Assembly (NCBI GenBank): GCA_035552775.1
Contig: DASZKW010000010.1
Span: 1 to 48,323, forward strand
Length of the DNA stretch: 48,323 bases
Direction: 5' to 3'
DNA from: DASZKW01 sp035552775
GTDB lineage: Bacteria; Actinomycetota; Acidimicrobiia; Acidimicrobiales; Palsa-688
Shown: in pieces, positions 17,034-25,525 of the stretch
How the letters are laid out: the number at the start of each line of letters is the position of its first letter
How positions within the stretch are numbered: the first letter of the stretch is position 1
Program-made: the position numbers and the translations under genes
Notes under the pieces: model-generated
Seen by the model: only the letters and a program-made list of their open reading frames with translations
Database searches by the model: none
What the model was told of the DNA's origin: nothing

Positions 17034-18341
17034 GTGCAGCACAAGGCCCGTCGCTCGCTGACGTCGGGCCACCTTTGGCAAGTGGACATTGCGCGCCTGA
17101 TCACCTTCGCGGCGGTGATCGCCGTGCACTCGATCGCCTTCACCGAGCGGCCGTCCAACAGCGTCGCGGCGGGGGCCATGATGCTGCTCCAGTTCGGCCG
17201 CGAGGTGTTCTTCACCATCACCGGCTTCGTTCTCGTCTACTCAATGAAGGACCGCCTCCTGAACCTGCGCCGTTTCTGGCCCCGCCGTATCTGCTATGTC
17301 GCCGTGCCCTACGTGGCGTGGTCGGCGATCTATTACGGCTACTCGGTCCTCGGTCCTGCCCACGCCTCGTTCTCGTTGGCAACCTTCGGCCGTGACCTCC
17401 TCTACGGCGGCGCCATGTACCACCTGTACTTCCTGCTCGTCACCCTCCAGCTCTACGTGGTGTTCCCCCCGCTCATGGCCTTCGTGCGTCGCAGCGCCGC
17501 CCGAGCGGGCCGGGTCGTGGTGGTGGTCGGGCTTGTCAACTCCGCCTGGCTGGCGGTCCTCCAGTGGGTGCCGGCGCCCGCCGGACCGGCCGGCTGGCTG
17601 TGGCAGCACGCCTACGAGCTGCTGCCCACTTACACGGTCTACGTTCTGGCCGGCTGCTATGCAGCCGTCCACCTCGACGCGATCCAGCGGTTCGTCGAAG
17701 CTCACCGGCGGAAGTTGTTGGCCGGTGCCGGCGCCTGTGCCGCCGGTGCCCTCGTCGCCTACGGCGCGCAGTTGCCGACCGCCGCGCCGCGCGTCGCGGC
17801 CGCCGTGCTCCAACCCGCCACCGTCCTCAGCTGTGCCGCTGCTCTCGTCGTGCTCTACCTCGTGGGCTGCCGTTGGGCCGCCGGTGCTGTAGCTCCCCAG
17901 CGAGGCCCGGCCGGGCCCGCGGCCATCGAGCGGCGGCGGCGAGGCCAGGCGGTAGTTGCCACCCTGTCGGATGCCTCGTTCGGCGTCTACCTGGCTCATC
18001 CTCTCGTGCTCCAGTTGCTCGTCGACCACGGTTTCGGCAACAGCGGGCAGAGCCTGCCCGCGGCCGCGGCCACTGTCGTATGTCTGGTAGCGGCGATCGC
18101 CGGGGGGACTGTCCTCTCCCTCGCAGCCCGGCACACCCCTTTGTCGCTCGCCCTCACCGGACGGCCCTGGCGCGCACAGACCACCAGCGCTGGGGCCGGA
18201 CACGCAGGGGCCACCCGCGCAGGGGCCGCGCGCGCGGGTGACACGCCTGACCGCGGGCCGGTGCTGGCGCCCGTCCGGGCGCTCGTGGCCGCCGGGGTCG
18301 GCACGGTCGCCGTTTCTCAGGAAGCTCCTAGCTCCGCGTGA
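17034..18341 (+). CDS. Acyltransferase 3 family membrane protein (first copy)
   Basis: A 435-aa integral membrane O-acyltransferase-like protein with about ten TM helices. The family's N-terminal signature is present: VDIARLITFAAVIAVHS, with Arg21 and the catalytic-type His32. Next come REVFFTITGFVLVY, FWPRRICYVAVPYVAWSAIYY, and near the end DASFGVYLAHPLVLQLL. Such enzymes move acyl groups onto sugars, lipids or peptides across the membrane. The last 60 residues are a low-complexity Ala/Gly/Arg/Thr tail with AGA-type repeats. It leads the plus-strand cluster to 25082 and has a close paralogue at 19893. Confidence 0.88.
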   Translation: MQHKARRSLTSGHLWQVDIARLITFAAVIAVHSIAFTERPSNSVAAGAMMLLQFGREVFFTITGFVLVYSMKDRLLNLRRFWPRRICYVAVPYVAWSAIYYGYSVLGPAHASFSLATFGRDLLYGGAMYHLYFLLVTLQLYVVFPPLMAFVRRSAARAGRVVVVVGLVNSAWLAVLQWVPAPAGPAGWLWQHAYELLPTYTVYVLAGCYAAVHLDAIQRFVEAHRRKLLAGAGACAAGALVAYGAQLPTAAPRVAAAVLQPATVLSCAAALVVLYLVGCRWAAGAVAPQRGPAGPAAIERRRRGQAVVATLSDASFGVYLAHPLVLQLLVDHGFGNSGQSLPAAAATVVCLVAAIAGGTVLSLAARHTPLSLALTGRPWRAQTTSAGAGHAGATRAGAARAGDTPDRGPVLAPVRALVAAGVGTVAVSQEAPSSA

Positions 18342-18372
18342 CACGGACTTCACATTCTCCGGGCAGGGTTGG

Positions 18373-19896
18373 ATGATGACCGCATCGACCGGTGAGCTCC
18401 TGGCAATGCGACTGGGGCACCCCGACCGGGTGGCGTTCGTCGAGGGCGCCACCGGGCTCGCACTGAGCTGGGACGGAGTGGGCGCGCTCGTCGAGCGGTG
18501 GCAGTCCATTCCGTCCACGACCCGGTCCGGGGGCTGCCGTGTCGGGTTGCACCTCGCCGACCCGCTGGCCATGGCCGCCCACTACCTCGCCGCCCTGGCG
18601 GCGGGAGTGACGGTCGCACCCCTCAACCCGGCTGGCACCGCCGGCGAACTCGTCGTCCAAGGCGTCGCCACCGGACTGTCGGGCGCGGTCACCGATTCGG
18701 ACGACCCCGAGATCCGCGACGCACTCGCCGGCGCCGGGATCGAGCCGCTGTCAGCCGACGCCCCGAGCTGGGATCTGCCGGCCCGGAGCTGGCGTCTGGC
18801 GCGCCGGCCCGGCACCGGCCCGGCCGCCCTGGTCATGACCAGCTCGGGCACGACTGGCGCCCCCAAGATCATCCCTTTGACCGAGGTCCAGCTGCTGCAC
18901 ACGGCCCGCGCCGTAGCCGGTCACCTCGACCTCGGCCCCGAGGAGCGGGGGTACTCGCCGCTGCCGCTTTTCCACATCAACGGGCTCGTGGTCGGGGTAC
19001 TGGCCGCCCTGGTCGCCGGCAGCTCCCTGGTGGTGGACCGGCGCTTCTCGCGGAGCTCGTTCTGGTCGGTGGTCGAGCGCGAGCGCGTCACCTGGTTGAA
19101 CCTGGTACCGGCGATCATCACCCTGCTGGCCGGCGCCGGCGCCGGCGACCGCCCCGCACCCGGGGCGGAGCGGGTGCGGCTGGCTCGCTCGGCGTCCGCA
19201 CCCCTCGCTGCCGCCACGAGGGAGCGCTTCGAGGTCCGCTTCGGCGTCCCCGTGGTGGAGACCTACGGCATGACCGAAGCGGCGAGCCAGATCACCGCCA
19301 ACCCTGTCGGCGCGCCGCGGCCCGGATCGGTGGGCGTGCCCGTCGACGTCGACGTGCGCGTCGTCGACGGCGCCCGCCGGGCCGTCGGCCCCGGTAACAC
19401 CGGCGGGGTGGAGATCCGCGGGACCAGCGTGACCACCACCTACTGGGCACCGGGTGGCAGCGACGCGCCGGTACCACGCATGGCGACGGCGGGTGGCTGG
19501 CTGCCCACCGGTGACATCGGACGGCTCGACGCGGACGGCTATCTCTACTTGGTGGGCAGGGCCGACGACGTGATCAACCGGGGCGGCGAGAAGGTGCAGC
19601 CACGCGAGATAGAGGAGGTCCTGCTCGCCGACGCCCGCGTCAGCGCCGCGGTGGTGGTTGGCCGCCCGCACCCGACGGTTGGTGAGGAACCCGTCGCCTA
19701 CGTGTTGGCCGACGCCGGCGTCGCCGGCCGGCAACGCCTGGCCGCTGAGCTGGCCCGGCGTTGTGAGACCGCCCTGAGCCGCTTCAAGCGCCCAGCCGAG
19801 ATCATCGTCGCCGACACCCTGCCGGCCGGGCCGACCGGCAAGGTGCGCAGGTCCGAGATCAGGCGCATGGCCGCCAGCGCGGACGTGGCCTCGTGA
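18373..19896 (+). CDS. AMP-dependent acyl-CoA ligase (ANL superfamily)
   Basis: A 507-aa adenylate-forming ligase. The P-loop is TSSGTTGAPKIIPLT (about 156-170), A5 is YGMTEAASQITANP, A7/A8 is PTGDIGRLDADGYLYLVGRADDVINRGGEK, and the catalytic A10 lysine is in PTGKVRRSEI. The TEAxxQxTxNP and PGSVG context resembles oxalyl-CoA/medium-chain ligases more than long-chain FadD, but the substrate is not determined. Start at 18373; the open frame extends upstream into the acyltransferase. It lies between two acyltransferase-3 genes, so it may activate the acyl group they transfer. Confidence 0.88.
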   Translation: MMTASTGELLAMRLGHPDRVAFVEGATGLALSWDGVGALVERWQSIPSTTRSGGCRVGLHLADPLAMAAHYLAALAAGVTVAPLNPAGTAGELVVQGVATGLSGAVTDSDDPEIRDALAGAGIEPLSADAPSWDLPARSWRLARRPGTGPAALVMTSSGTTGAPKIIPLTEVQLLHTARAVAGHLDLGPEERGYSPLPLFHINGLVVGVLAALVAGSSLVVDRRFSRSSFWSVVERERVTWLNLVPAIITLLAGAGAGDRPAPGAERVRLARSASAPLAAATRERFEVRFGVPVVETYGMTEAASQITANPVGAPRPGSVGVPVDVDVRVVDGARRAVGPGNTGGVEIRGTSVTTTYWAPGGSDAPVPRMATAGGWLPTGDIGRLDADGYLYLVGRADDVINRGGEKVQPREIEEVLLADARVSAAVVVGRPHPTVGEEPVAYVLADAGVAGRQRLAAELARRCETALSRFKRPAEIIVADTLPAGPTGKVRRSEIRRMAASADVAS

Positions 19897-21185
19897 CCGC
19901 GGCGCCGTCGATGACGGCGGCCCTTGTCCAAGGTGATCGGGGAGCCATACCCTCGGTGGCCGGCGCGGAGGCGGCCACTGCCAGGTCCCACTTGTACGCG
20001 GTGGACGTCGTACGCCTGCTGACCGTGGCCGGGGTGATCGCCGTGCACGCAACGTCGCTCACGGTCGGCAGCACGGCGCGTGGTGCGCTCGCCGCCGGGG
20101 TGGTCCTGGTCCTTCTGCACGTGACCCGCGAGGTCTTCATATTCCTCACCGCCTTCGTTCTCGGCTTCCGTTACCGCGCCGACAGCGTCGAAAAGAGGGC
20201 GTTCTGGAAGCGGCGCTACCTCGTCGTCGTGGTGCCGTACGTGGTCTGGTCGTTGATCTACGTGCTGGCCGACGGCCACCTCACCTCACCCGGCACGGTG
20301 CTCGCCCGCTACGCCGAGGACCTGGCCACCGGAGGGGCGCGTTTTCACCTCTATTTCTTGTTGATCACGTTCCAGATCTACGCAGTGTTCCCCTGGGTGA
20401 TCCGGTGGGTGCGCCGGGTGCGACCGGCGCCGTTGCTGGCCGCCAGCCTTGCCTTGCAGCTGGCGTTCACCGCCGGCACCCACTACTGGACCTCGGCCCC
20501 CGGTCCACTCGGCGCCATCTTCGACTATCCCGGTTCGTGGCTGTGGAGTTACCAGTTCTACCTGATCGCAGGGTTGCTGGCCGCCGTCCACTTCGACGCC
20601 GTCACCGACTGGGTGGACCACCACCGGCGCCTGATAGTCGCCGGATCACTCGGCGTGGCCGCCGCCGTCCTCGCCAGCTACGCCGTTGACCTGACGGTGC
20701 TGGGGATGGCACCGGTCAAGGCCAGCGAGGTGTTCCAACCCGCAGTCGTGCTCGGCAGCATCGCCGCCATCGCCGGCCAGTACGCCCTCGGCTTGTGGGT
20801 CAACGAGCGCCTCGAGGCCCGACGCGCCTCGGCCCGCACGGCGCGCCGCCGTGTCCGCCTGGCCAGCGCCTCCGACGTCTCCTTCGGCGTTTTCCTGTCC
20901 CACCCGTTGCTCCTGCAGGCGGTCCTGGCCGTTGCCGGCGCCACCGGTCTCAGCGTGGCCCTCGGTGGCCTCCCAGTCGTGGCCCAGCTCGCCCTGGTCC
21001 TTGGCGTGCTCGTCCCCGGTGTCTATCTGATCGCCGCCGCCCTGATAGGTGTGGCTCGCCGGACCCCGCTCAGCCTGGCCCTGGCCGGGCGCAGGGGCCC
21101 GGTCCCCTGGCGTCGGCGCGAACACGTGCCGCCCCCCTCCGCCGATCGACCGGGCCTCGGCCCGGCCCTGTCGCCCGCGCTGTGA
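19893..21185 (+). CDS. Acyltransferase 3 family membrane protein (second copy)
   Basis: A 430-aa paralogue of the 17034 gene with the same landmarks: VDVVRLLTVAGVIAVHA (Arg41, His52), TREVFIFLTAFVLGF, FWKRRYLVVVVPYVVWSLIY, and SDVSFGVFLSHPLLLQAVL. About ten TM helices are predicted. The N-terminal 30 residues and the C-terminal Pro/Arg tail are not conserved. The GTG start overlaps the ligase stop (GTGA) and its own TGA shares a base with an ATG, so translation is coupled along the cluster. Confidence 0.88.
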   Translation: MTAAPSMTAALVQGDRGAIPSVAGAEAATARSHLYAVDVVRLLTVAGVIAVHATSLTVGSTARGALAAGVVLVLLHVTREVFIFLTAFVLGFRYRADSVEKRAFWKRRYLVVVVPYVVWSLIYVLADGHLTSPGTVLARYAEDLATGGARFHLYFLLITFQIYAVFPWVIRWVRRVRPAPLLAASLALQLAFTAGTHYWTSAPGPLGAIFDYPGSWLWSYQFYLIAGLLAAVHFDAVTDWVDHHRRLIVAGSLGVAAAVLASYAVDLTVLGMAPVKASEVFQPAVVLGSIAAIAGQYALGLWVNERLEARRASARTARRRVRLASASDVSFGVFLSHPLLLQAVLAVAGATGLSVALGGLPVVAQLALVLGVLVPGVYLIAAALIGVARRTPLSLALAGRRGPVPWRRREHVPPPSADRPGLGPALSPAL

Positions 21186-21214
21186 TGTCGTCCGTCCACT
21201 CCAAGGAGGTCCCA

Positions 21215-21997
21215 GTGGGATCCATATTTTTAGACCTGCCGGACCGCTCGGCCAAGCCTCGCCACGACGGCATGACCATGGTGATCGACAACGGGCTGCC
21301 GCAGCGGTTCTTCGCCGACGCCGTGGCCTCGGCCGCCCCCCACATAGACGTGGTCAAGTTCGGGTGGGGTACGGCGATGGTGACCCCCGACGTGGAGCGC
21401 AAGTTCGCTGTCCTGCGCGAGCACGGGATCGCCTACTACTTCGGCGGCACGCTGTTCGAGAAGTTCGTGATGCAGGATCGCTTCGAATCCTTCCTCACCT
21501 TGTGCCGCCTGTGCCGCTGTGAGGTGGTCGAGATTTCCAACGGCACCATCCCCCTCTCCAATACCGCCAAGGCCGCCTACGTCCGCAAGTGCGCCGACGA
21601 GTTCACCGTGCTGAGCGAGGTTGGCTACAAGGACCCCGGCCGATCCGAGGAGCTGACCGCCGGCCAGTGGGTCGACTCCATCGGCGAGGACCTGGAAGCC
21701 GGCGCCACCAAGGTGATCCTCGAGGCTCGCGAGAGCGGTCGCAGCGGGATATGCCAGACGGACGGCAGCCCCCGCACCGACCTCGTCGACGCCATCGTGG
21801 GATGCGGGGTGGCTTCTGAACGGCTCATCTTCGAGGCGCCGACCAAGGACCTCCAGACGCACTTCATCGCCCTCATCGGTGCCAACGTCAACCTGGGCAA
21901 CATCGCCCCTGAGGATGTGATCGGCCTGGAGACACTGCGCCTCGGCCTGCGCGCCGACACGCTCTTACACTTCGAAGGAGCGACGACGCGTGCGTGA
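21215..21997 (+). CDS. comA: Phosphosulfolactate synthase-like protein (ComA family)
   Basis: A 260-aa TIM-barrel protein. Characterised ComA enzymes add sulfite to phosphoenolpyruvate to give (2R)-phosphosulfolactate, the first step of archaeal coenzyme M synthesis; bacterial YitD and plant HSA32 are relatives. Family landmarks are GMTMVIDNGLP, DVVKFGWGTAMV, YYFGGTLFEKFV, VEISNGTIPLS, SEVGYKD and IFEAPTKDLQTHFI. An ATG at 21185 overlaps the previous stop, but the GTG at 21215 follows a near-perfect AAGGAGGT at good spacing and is preferred. No comB, comC, comD or comE is visible nearby, so full CoM synthesis is not supported. Confidence 0.87.
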   Translation: MGSIFLDLPDRSAKPRHDGMTMVIDNGLPQRFFADAVASAAPHIDVVKFGWGTAMVTPDVERKFAVLREHGIAYYFGGTLFEKFVMQDRFESFLTLCRLCRCEVVEISNGTIPLSNTAKAAYVRKCADEFTVLSEVGYKDPGRSEELTAGQWVDSIGEDLEAGATKVILEARESGRSGICQTDGSPRTDLVDAIVGCGVASERLIFEAPTKDLQTHFIALIGANVNLGNIAPEDVIGLETLRLGLRADTLLHFEGATTRA

Positions 21998-22388
21998 CAC
22001 GGGCGACGTGTTCCACCTGGCCATCCCGGTCCGCGACCTCGACGAGGCCCAGGACTTCTACGTCAATAGACTCGGCTGCCATCTGGCTCGTCGCTACGAC
22101 GATCGCATCACCGTCGACTTCTTCGGCGACCAGGTGGTCTGCCACCTGTCGGACCACGTCGTCGAGGAGCCGTCGCTCTACCCCCGGCACTTCGGTGTGA
22201 CGTTTCGTCGCCGGGAGGACTTCGACGCCGTGCTGCGCTGTGCCCAGACGCGTGGCATGGCGTTCTTCCGGGGGTGCGAGCCACGCTTCGCCGGCGACGT
22301 CGAGGAGCATCTCACCTTCGTCCTCGTCGACCCTTCCGGCAACCTGATCGAGTTCAAGCATTACCGCGACGCAAGGATGATGTACTGA
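21990..22388 (+). CDS. VOC (glyoxalase/dioxygenase-fold) superfamily protein
   Basis: A 132-aa protein with the paired beta-alpha-beta-beta-beta VOC fold. VFHLAIPVRDLDEAQDFYVNRLG starts the first module (His9 a likely metal ligand), RHFGVTFRRREDFDAVL starts the second, and it ends VDPSGNLIEFKHY with a Glu at the usual ligand position. It could be an isomerase, lyase or metal-dependent dioxygenase. It overlaps the ComA gene by 8 bp, so the two probably act in one pathway. GTG start set by the overlap. Confidence 0.85.
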   Translation: MRDTGDVFHLAIPVRDLDEAQDFYVNRLGCHLARRYDDRITVDFFGDQVVCHLSDHVVEEPSLYPRHFGVTFRRREDFDAVLRCAQTRGMAFFRGCEPRFAGDVEEHLTFVLVDPSGNLIEFKHYRDARMMY

Positions 22389-22402
22389 CCCGTGGTCACG
22401 GC

Positions 22403-23584
22403 GTGCGCCCCAAGGCAGGCGCCAAGGGCGGCACCAGCGCGAGGCCCCGGGCCGACGCCGGGGCCAGGAGCCGGTCCGTTCAGCGCTTCGAGGTTGTCCT
22501 CATGGCGGTCATCGGTCTCCTCGTGGTGTCAGGGCTGGTGGCCCGTTCGTTCGAAGCCGGGGAGCGGAGCGGTGGGGGGGGCGGCGCGGAGGCTCTGGGC
22601 GTCTCCGCGCCCGGCGGGGCATCGTTCGCCGCCCGAGCTTCGGGCGCTACCAAGGCGAGCGTTGCTACGTCGACTCCCCGAGGAACGAAGGTCCAGGTTA
22701 ACCGTCCGAGTCGGCGACAGCATTGTCGACGTAGCAACGCTCGCCTTTGTAAGCCAGGCCCCCGGAGCCGCTCGAGCGCCAGCGCGCCGGCGGCGCTGCG
22801 ATGGGTGACCACGTCCGACCAGATCAGCAGCGGGGGCATGTCGCGCAGCTACCTGCTGGCCGAGCCCGAGCCGGCGCCCACCGCGAAGGTGCCCCTGATC
22901 GTTGTGCTGCACGGCATCAACGCCAGTCCCCAACTGGAGGAGCAGCGCACCGGCTTCCTGCCCATCGTGGGCCCCGCCGTCGTCGTGTACCCCGTCGGGT
23001 ACCACCAGTCCTGGAACGCGGGGACCTGCTGCGGCGACGCGCACAGCGCCGGCATCAACGATGTGGCATTCATCACCGCCGTCATCAACCAGGTCGTCGC
23101 CCAGCACCCGGTCCTCTCCTCCAAGCAGGTCTACCTGGTGGGCTACAGCAACGGTGGCAAGATGGCGTGGGACATGGCGTGCCAGCACCCCTCGCTGTTC
23201 GCCGCGGTGGGCGTGTACGGCGCAGTGCCTGCGGCGGCGTGCCCGACGCTGGGCCGGCTATCCGCCATCGAGATCACCGGTCTCGCCGACACCGAGCTGA
23301 CGGTGCAGTCCAGCCAGGCGCCCACGGTGCAGGCCGGATTCACCGAGTTGCAGGTCGACACGTTGGTGACGCGCCTGCGCTCGGGCGACGGTTGCGGGAA
23401 CGCCGCGACCGTGGTCGCCCACGGCGTGGAACAGACCACGACTTGGGGTCAGTGCGCCAACGGCACCAAGGTCGCCTACTCGCTTTACGCCGGCCAAAAC
23501 CACAACTGGCCGGCGACCACGGCGACCACCCCGTCGGCGGGGTCTGTGATGTGGTCGTTTTTCCGGTCTGTCGGGGCCACGTGA
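22403..23584 (+). CDS. Secreted LpqC/PHB-depolymerase-like esterase (first copy) carrying a palindromic insert
   Basis: A 393-aa membrane-anchored or exported alpha/beta hydrolase. A TM/signal helix (VVLMAVIGLLVVSGLVA, about 32-48) is followed by a long low-complexity linker (50-130). The catalytic domain has VPLIVVLHGINASP (oxyanion HG), SWNAGTCCGDAHSAG, the nucleophile GYSNGGKMAW, an Asp in LADTEL and the His in AGQNHNWP. The paired cysteines fit extracellular folding. Residues 84-115 come from a 96-bp palindromic element. The start is uncertain; GTG 22403 precedes the TM helix. Confidence 0.82.
   Translation: MRPKAGAKGGTSARPRADAGARSRSVQRFEVVLMAVIGLLVVSGLVARSFEAGERSGGGGGAEALGVSAPGGASFAARASGATKASVATSTPRGTKVQVNRPSRRQHCRRSNARLCKPGPRSRSSASAPAALRWVTTSDQISSGGMSRSYLLAEPEPAPTAKVPLIVVLHGINASPQLEEQRTGFLPIVGPAVVVYPVGYHQSWNAGTCCGDAHSAGINDVAFITAVINQVVAQHPVLSSKQVYLVGYSNGGKMAWDMACQHPSLFAAVGVYGAVPAAACPTLGRLSAIEITGLADTELTVQSSQAPTVQAGFTELQVDTLVTRLRSGDGCGNAATVVAHGVEQTTTWGQCANGTKVAYSLYAGQNHNWPATTATTPSAGSVMWSFFRSVGAT
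22652..22747. repeat. 96-bp palindromic element inside a coding sequence
   Basis: Two perfect 23-bp inverted arms (22652-22674 and 22725-22747) flank a 50-bp centre. The element is exactly 32 codons, starts on a codon boundary of the esterase frame, and encodes a basic segment beginning KASVATST and ending RRSNARL. Because of the symmetry the opposite strand also reads KASVATST to RRSNARL. It sits in the unconserved linker, as expected for an inserted element. No second copy was noticed in the window. Confidence 0.85.
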
Positions 23585-23714
23585 CCCGTTGGTCTGAAAT
23601 GTCGACGGATGACGCGCCGGGGCGCGGCCATCTGGCCTGGTCCTAATCGTATGGTGTGGGACCTGGAGCCCGTGGACGGTCATACTGACACGTCGGGGAG
23701 CCGGAGGTCCAACG

Positions 23715-25082
23715 GTGAGCAACCCAGATCGGGACAGACGGCCCTCCGCTGCCCGAGGCGGCGCGGGCGCGCGTGGTGCGTCCCGAATGACGGCTCGGCG
23801 GTGGGCCGTGCGGGTGGGCATCGCCGCGGCCGTTTTCAGTGTGCTGGCGCTCGCCGACCACACGGCAATGCGGCCGCCCGGCCGCTTGGCGGGCTCGACC
23901 AGACGTACAGAGATGACCGTCGAGGGTCATGCCGGCCGCCAGGCTTCAGCGGCCCCGGCGACAGGCCGCCACATCAGCGGGGCACGCGGCTCGGGGGCCG
24001 GGGGGCCATGGTTCGGCGGGGTCGGCCCAACGGCGTCGCCCGCCGGCCGCTCCGCTCCCGCCACCACTGCGTCCCTGATCGAGGCGACGTCTCGTGGCGG
24101 GGAGCCGGCGCCTGCCGCCAGCGGCGCGAAGGACGTGGACACCGGTGGGTCAGCGAAGCTGAATCTTTCGGCGCTGGCCGGGTCCCGATCGACGCGGACG
24201 CGCACCCGGCCTTCGCCAGCGTCGGCTGTCCCCCTGCCGGTGTTCGAGGGGATCCAGCCGCTGGTCCCGCTGGCACCGCCGGGATGGACGATCACCTCGG
24301 AGCGTCTCCGTTGGGACGGCCTCGACCGTTATTACCTGGTGGCCCGGCCGGTCGCGTCGTCCCAACCGGTCGCGCCGGGCGGGCGCAGCGGTGCCACCCT
24401 GCCCGTGCTCGTCGTCCTGCACGGCCGGATGATGACTCCGGCTAGCGCCGAGCGTGTTACCGGATTCCTCTCCGAGGTCGGACGGGCGATAGTCGTATAC
24501 CCGGCCGGTTACGACGAGTCCTGGAACGCCGGGTACTGCTGCGGCGGCGCGAGCCGCGCCCAGATGAACGACTTGGGTTTCATCGAGTCGGTGGTCCACA
24601 AGGTGGTCAACACCGAGCCCGGAGCGTCACCCCACGGCGTGTACCTCGTCGGCTACAGCAACGGCGGCAGGATGGCATACCGCTTGGCCTGTAGTGATCC
24701 CGGGGCGTTCGCCGGCGTGGCCGCCGTGGAGGCGGTCCCGGTGGCCCCTTGTGACTCGACGACTCCCGTTCCCCTGATCGAGGTGGCTTCGACCGCTGAC
24801 CCGCTACTCACCGTCAACGCCGGCGCCCCACCCAAGTACATGGCCGGCCGGGCGGAGGTGACCGTGCAGGTACTTACGGAGCAATGGCGCCACCGGGATG
24901 GTTGCACCGCCGCGGCGAGCGCTTCGACACGGGGCGCCCTGGTGGCCACCGTGTGGTCGCACTGCGCGGCTGGCAGTCGAATCGAGCTGGCCCTCTACCG
25001 CGGCGGTAGCCACGCCTGGCCTAGAGGCTCAGCGGCCACGCCGTCGGCCCAGGAGGTGATCTGGTCGTTCTTCCACGGCTAG
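23715..25082 (+). CDS. Secreted LpqC/PHB-depolymerase-like esterase (second copy)
   Basis: A 455-aa paralogue of the 22403 gene. It has an N-terminal TM/signal helix (WAVRVGIAAAVFSVLALAD, about 29-47) and a linker of about 150 residues. The hydrolase domain (from about 190) has LPVLVVLHGRMMTP, SWNAGYCCGGASRAQ, nucleophile GYSNGGRMAY, an Asp in ASTADPL and His in GGSHAWP. Family members cleave polyester or feruloyl/acyl ester bonds outside the cell. It may act on material made by the upstream acyltransferases, which is inference. The 130 bp before it have no gene; they contain GACGGTCATACTGAC, a possible promoter segment. Confidence 0.85.
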   Translation: MSNPDRDRRPSAARGGAGARGASRMTARRWAVRVGIAAAVFSVLALADHTAMRPPGRLAGSTRRTEMTVEGHAGRQASAAPATGRHISGARGSGAGGPWFGGVGPTASPAGRSAPATTASLIEATSRGGEPAPAASGAKDVDTGGSAKLNLSALAGSRSTRTRTRPSPASAVPLPVFEGIQPLVPLAPPGWTITSERLRWDGLDRYYLVARPVASSQPVAPGGRSGATLPVLVVLHGRMMTPASAERVTGFLSEVGRAIVVYPAGYDESWNAGYCCGGASRAQMNDLGFIESVVHKVVNTEPGASPHGVYLVGYSNGGRMAYRLACSDPGAFAGVAAVEAVPVAPCDSTTPVPLIEVASTADPLLTVNAGAPPKYMAGRAEVTVQVLTEQWRHRDGCTAAASASTRGALVATVWSHCAAGSRIELALYRGGSHAWPRGSAATPSAQEVIWSFFHG

Positions 25083-25525
25083 CGGTCAGCGGCAGGTTGT
25101 GGGTGCCGCGCCCGACGGGCTCCTTGGGCGGCACGGGTGACAGTGGCGGTGAGGATGGCGGCGACCGCCACGGGCATCACCACCCACGCGACGGTGGCTG
25201 ACACGGTGTGGACGAGCAAGGCCACCACGCCGATCACGACCGCGGTAGCCAGCGTCACACCCGGGGTGTCGCCCACCAAGAAGTCCCACCAAAATTTGCC
25301 GAAACTTACCGCCGCGCCGGCGAACAGCCGCCGAACCGAACGCTTGGCGCCGGGCGATCCGGCGTGCCCGGCAGGCGCCGCGGCTCCAGCGTGCCCGGCA
25401 GGCGCCGCGGCTCCGGCTTGGCCGGCACCGGTGGGCCCAGCCGCGGCCACGGGTGCAGCCGAGATGGCGGAGCCGGCCTGCGTGCCGTCGTCCGCGATCA
25501 TGGGGGCTTCATCCGACGGCGGCAT
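25079..25525 (-). CDS. Small membrane protein with Ala/Gly/Pro repeats
   Basis: A 148-aa protein (140 aa if the ATG at 25501 is used). The N-terminal half is low complexity with two copies of GAAAPAGHA. The C-terminal half has FGKFWWDFLVGDTPGVTLA and two TM helices (AVVIGVVALLVHTVSATVAWVV and an adjacent segment), then a short basic tail. The start overlaps the stop of the upstream membrane gene, so they form a pair. The 3' end overlaps the convergent esterase by 4 bp. Function unknown. Confidence 0.7.
   Translation of the reverse strand: MPPSDEAPMIADDGTQAGSAISAAPVAAAGPTGAGQAGAAAPAGHAGAAAPAGHAGSPGAKRSVRRLFAGAAVSFGKFWWDFLVGDTPGVTLATAVVIGVVALLVHTVSATVAWVVMPVAVAAILTATVTRAAQGARRARHPQPAADR
25362..25415 (-). 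repeat. 27-bp in-frame tandem repeat (2 copies)
   Basis: Units at 25362-25388 and 25389-25415 are identical except at the last base. On the minus strand they encode GAAAPAGHA repeated, in the disordered N-terminal half of the small membrane protein. Confidence 0.85.

Noticed and set aside
17034..25082. A coenzyme M biosynthesis operon
   Set aside because: Only a ComA-like gene is present; no phosphatase, dehydrogenase, decarboxylase or ComE-like gene was found, and the neighbours are acyl and esterase enzymes.
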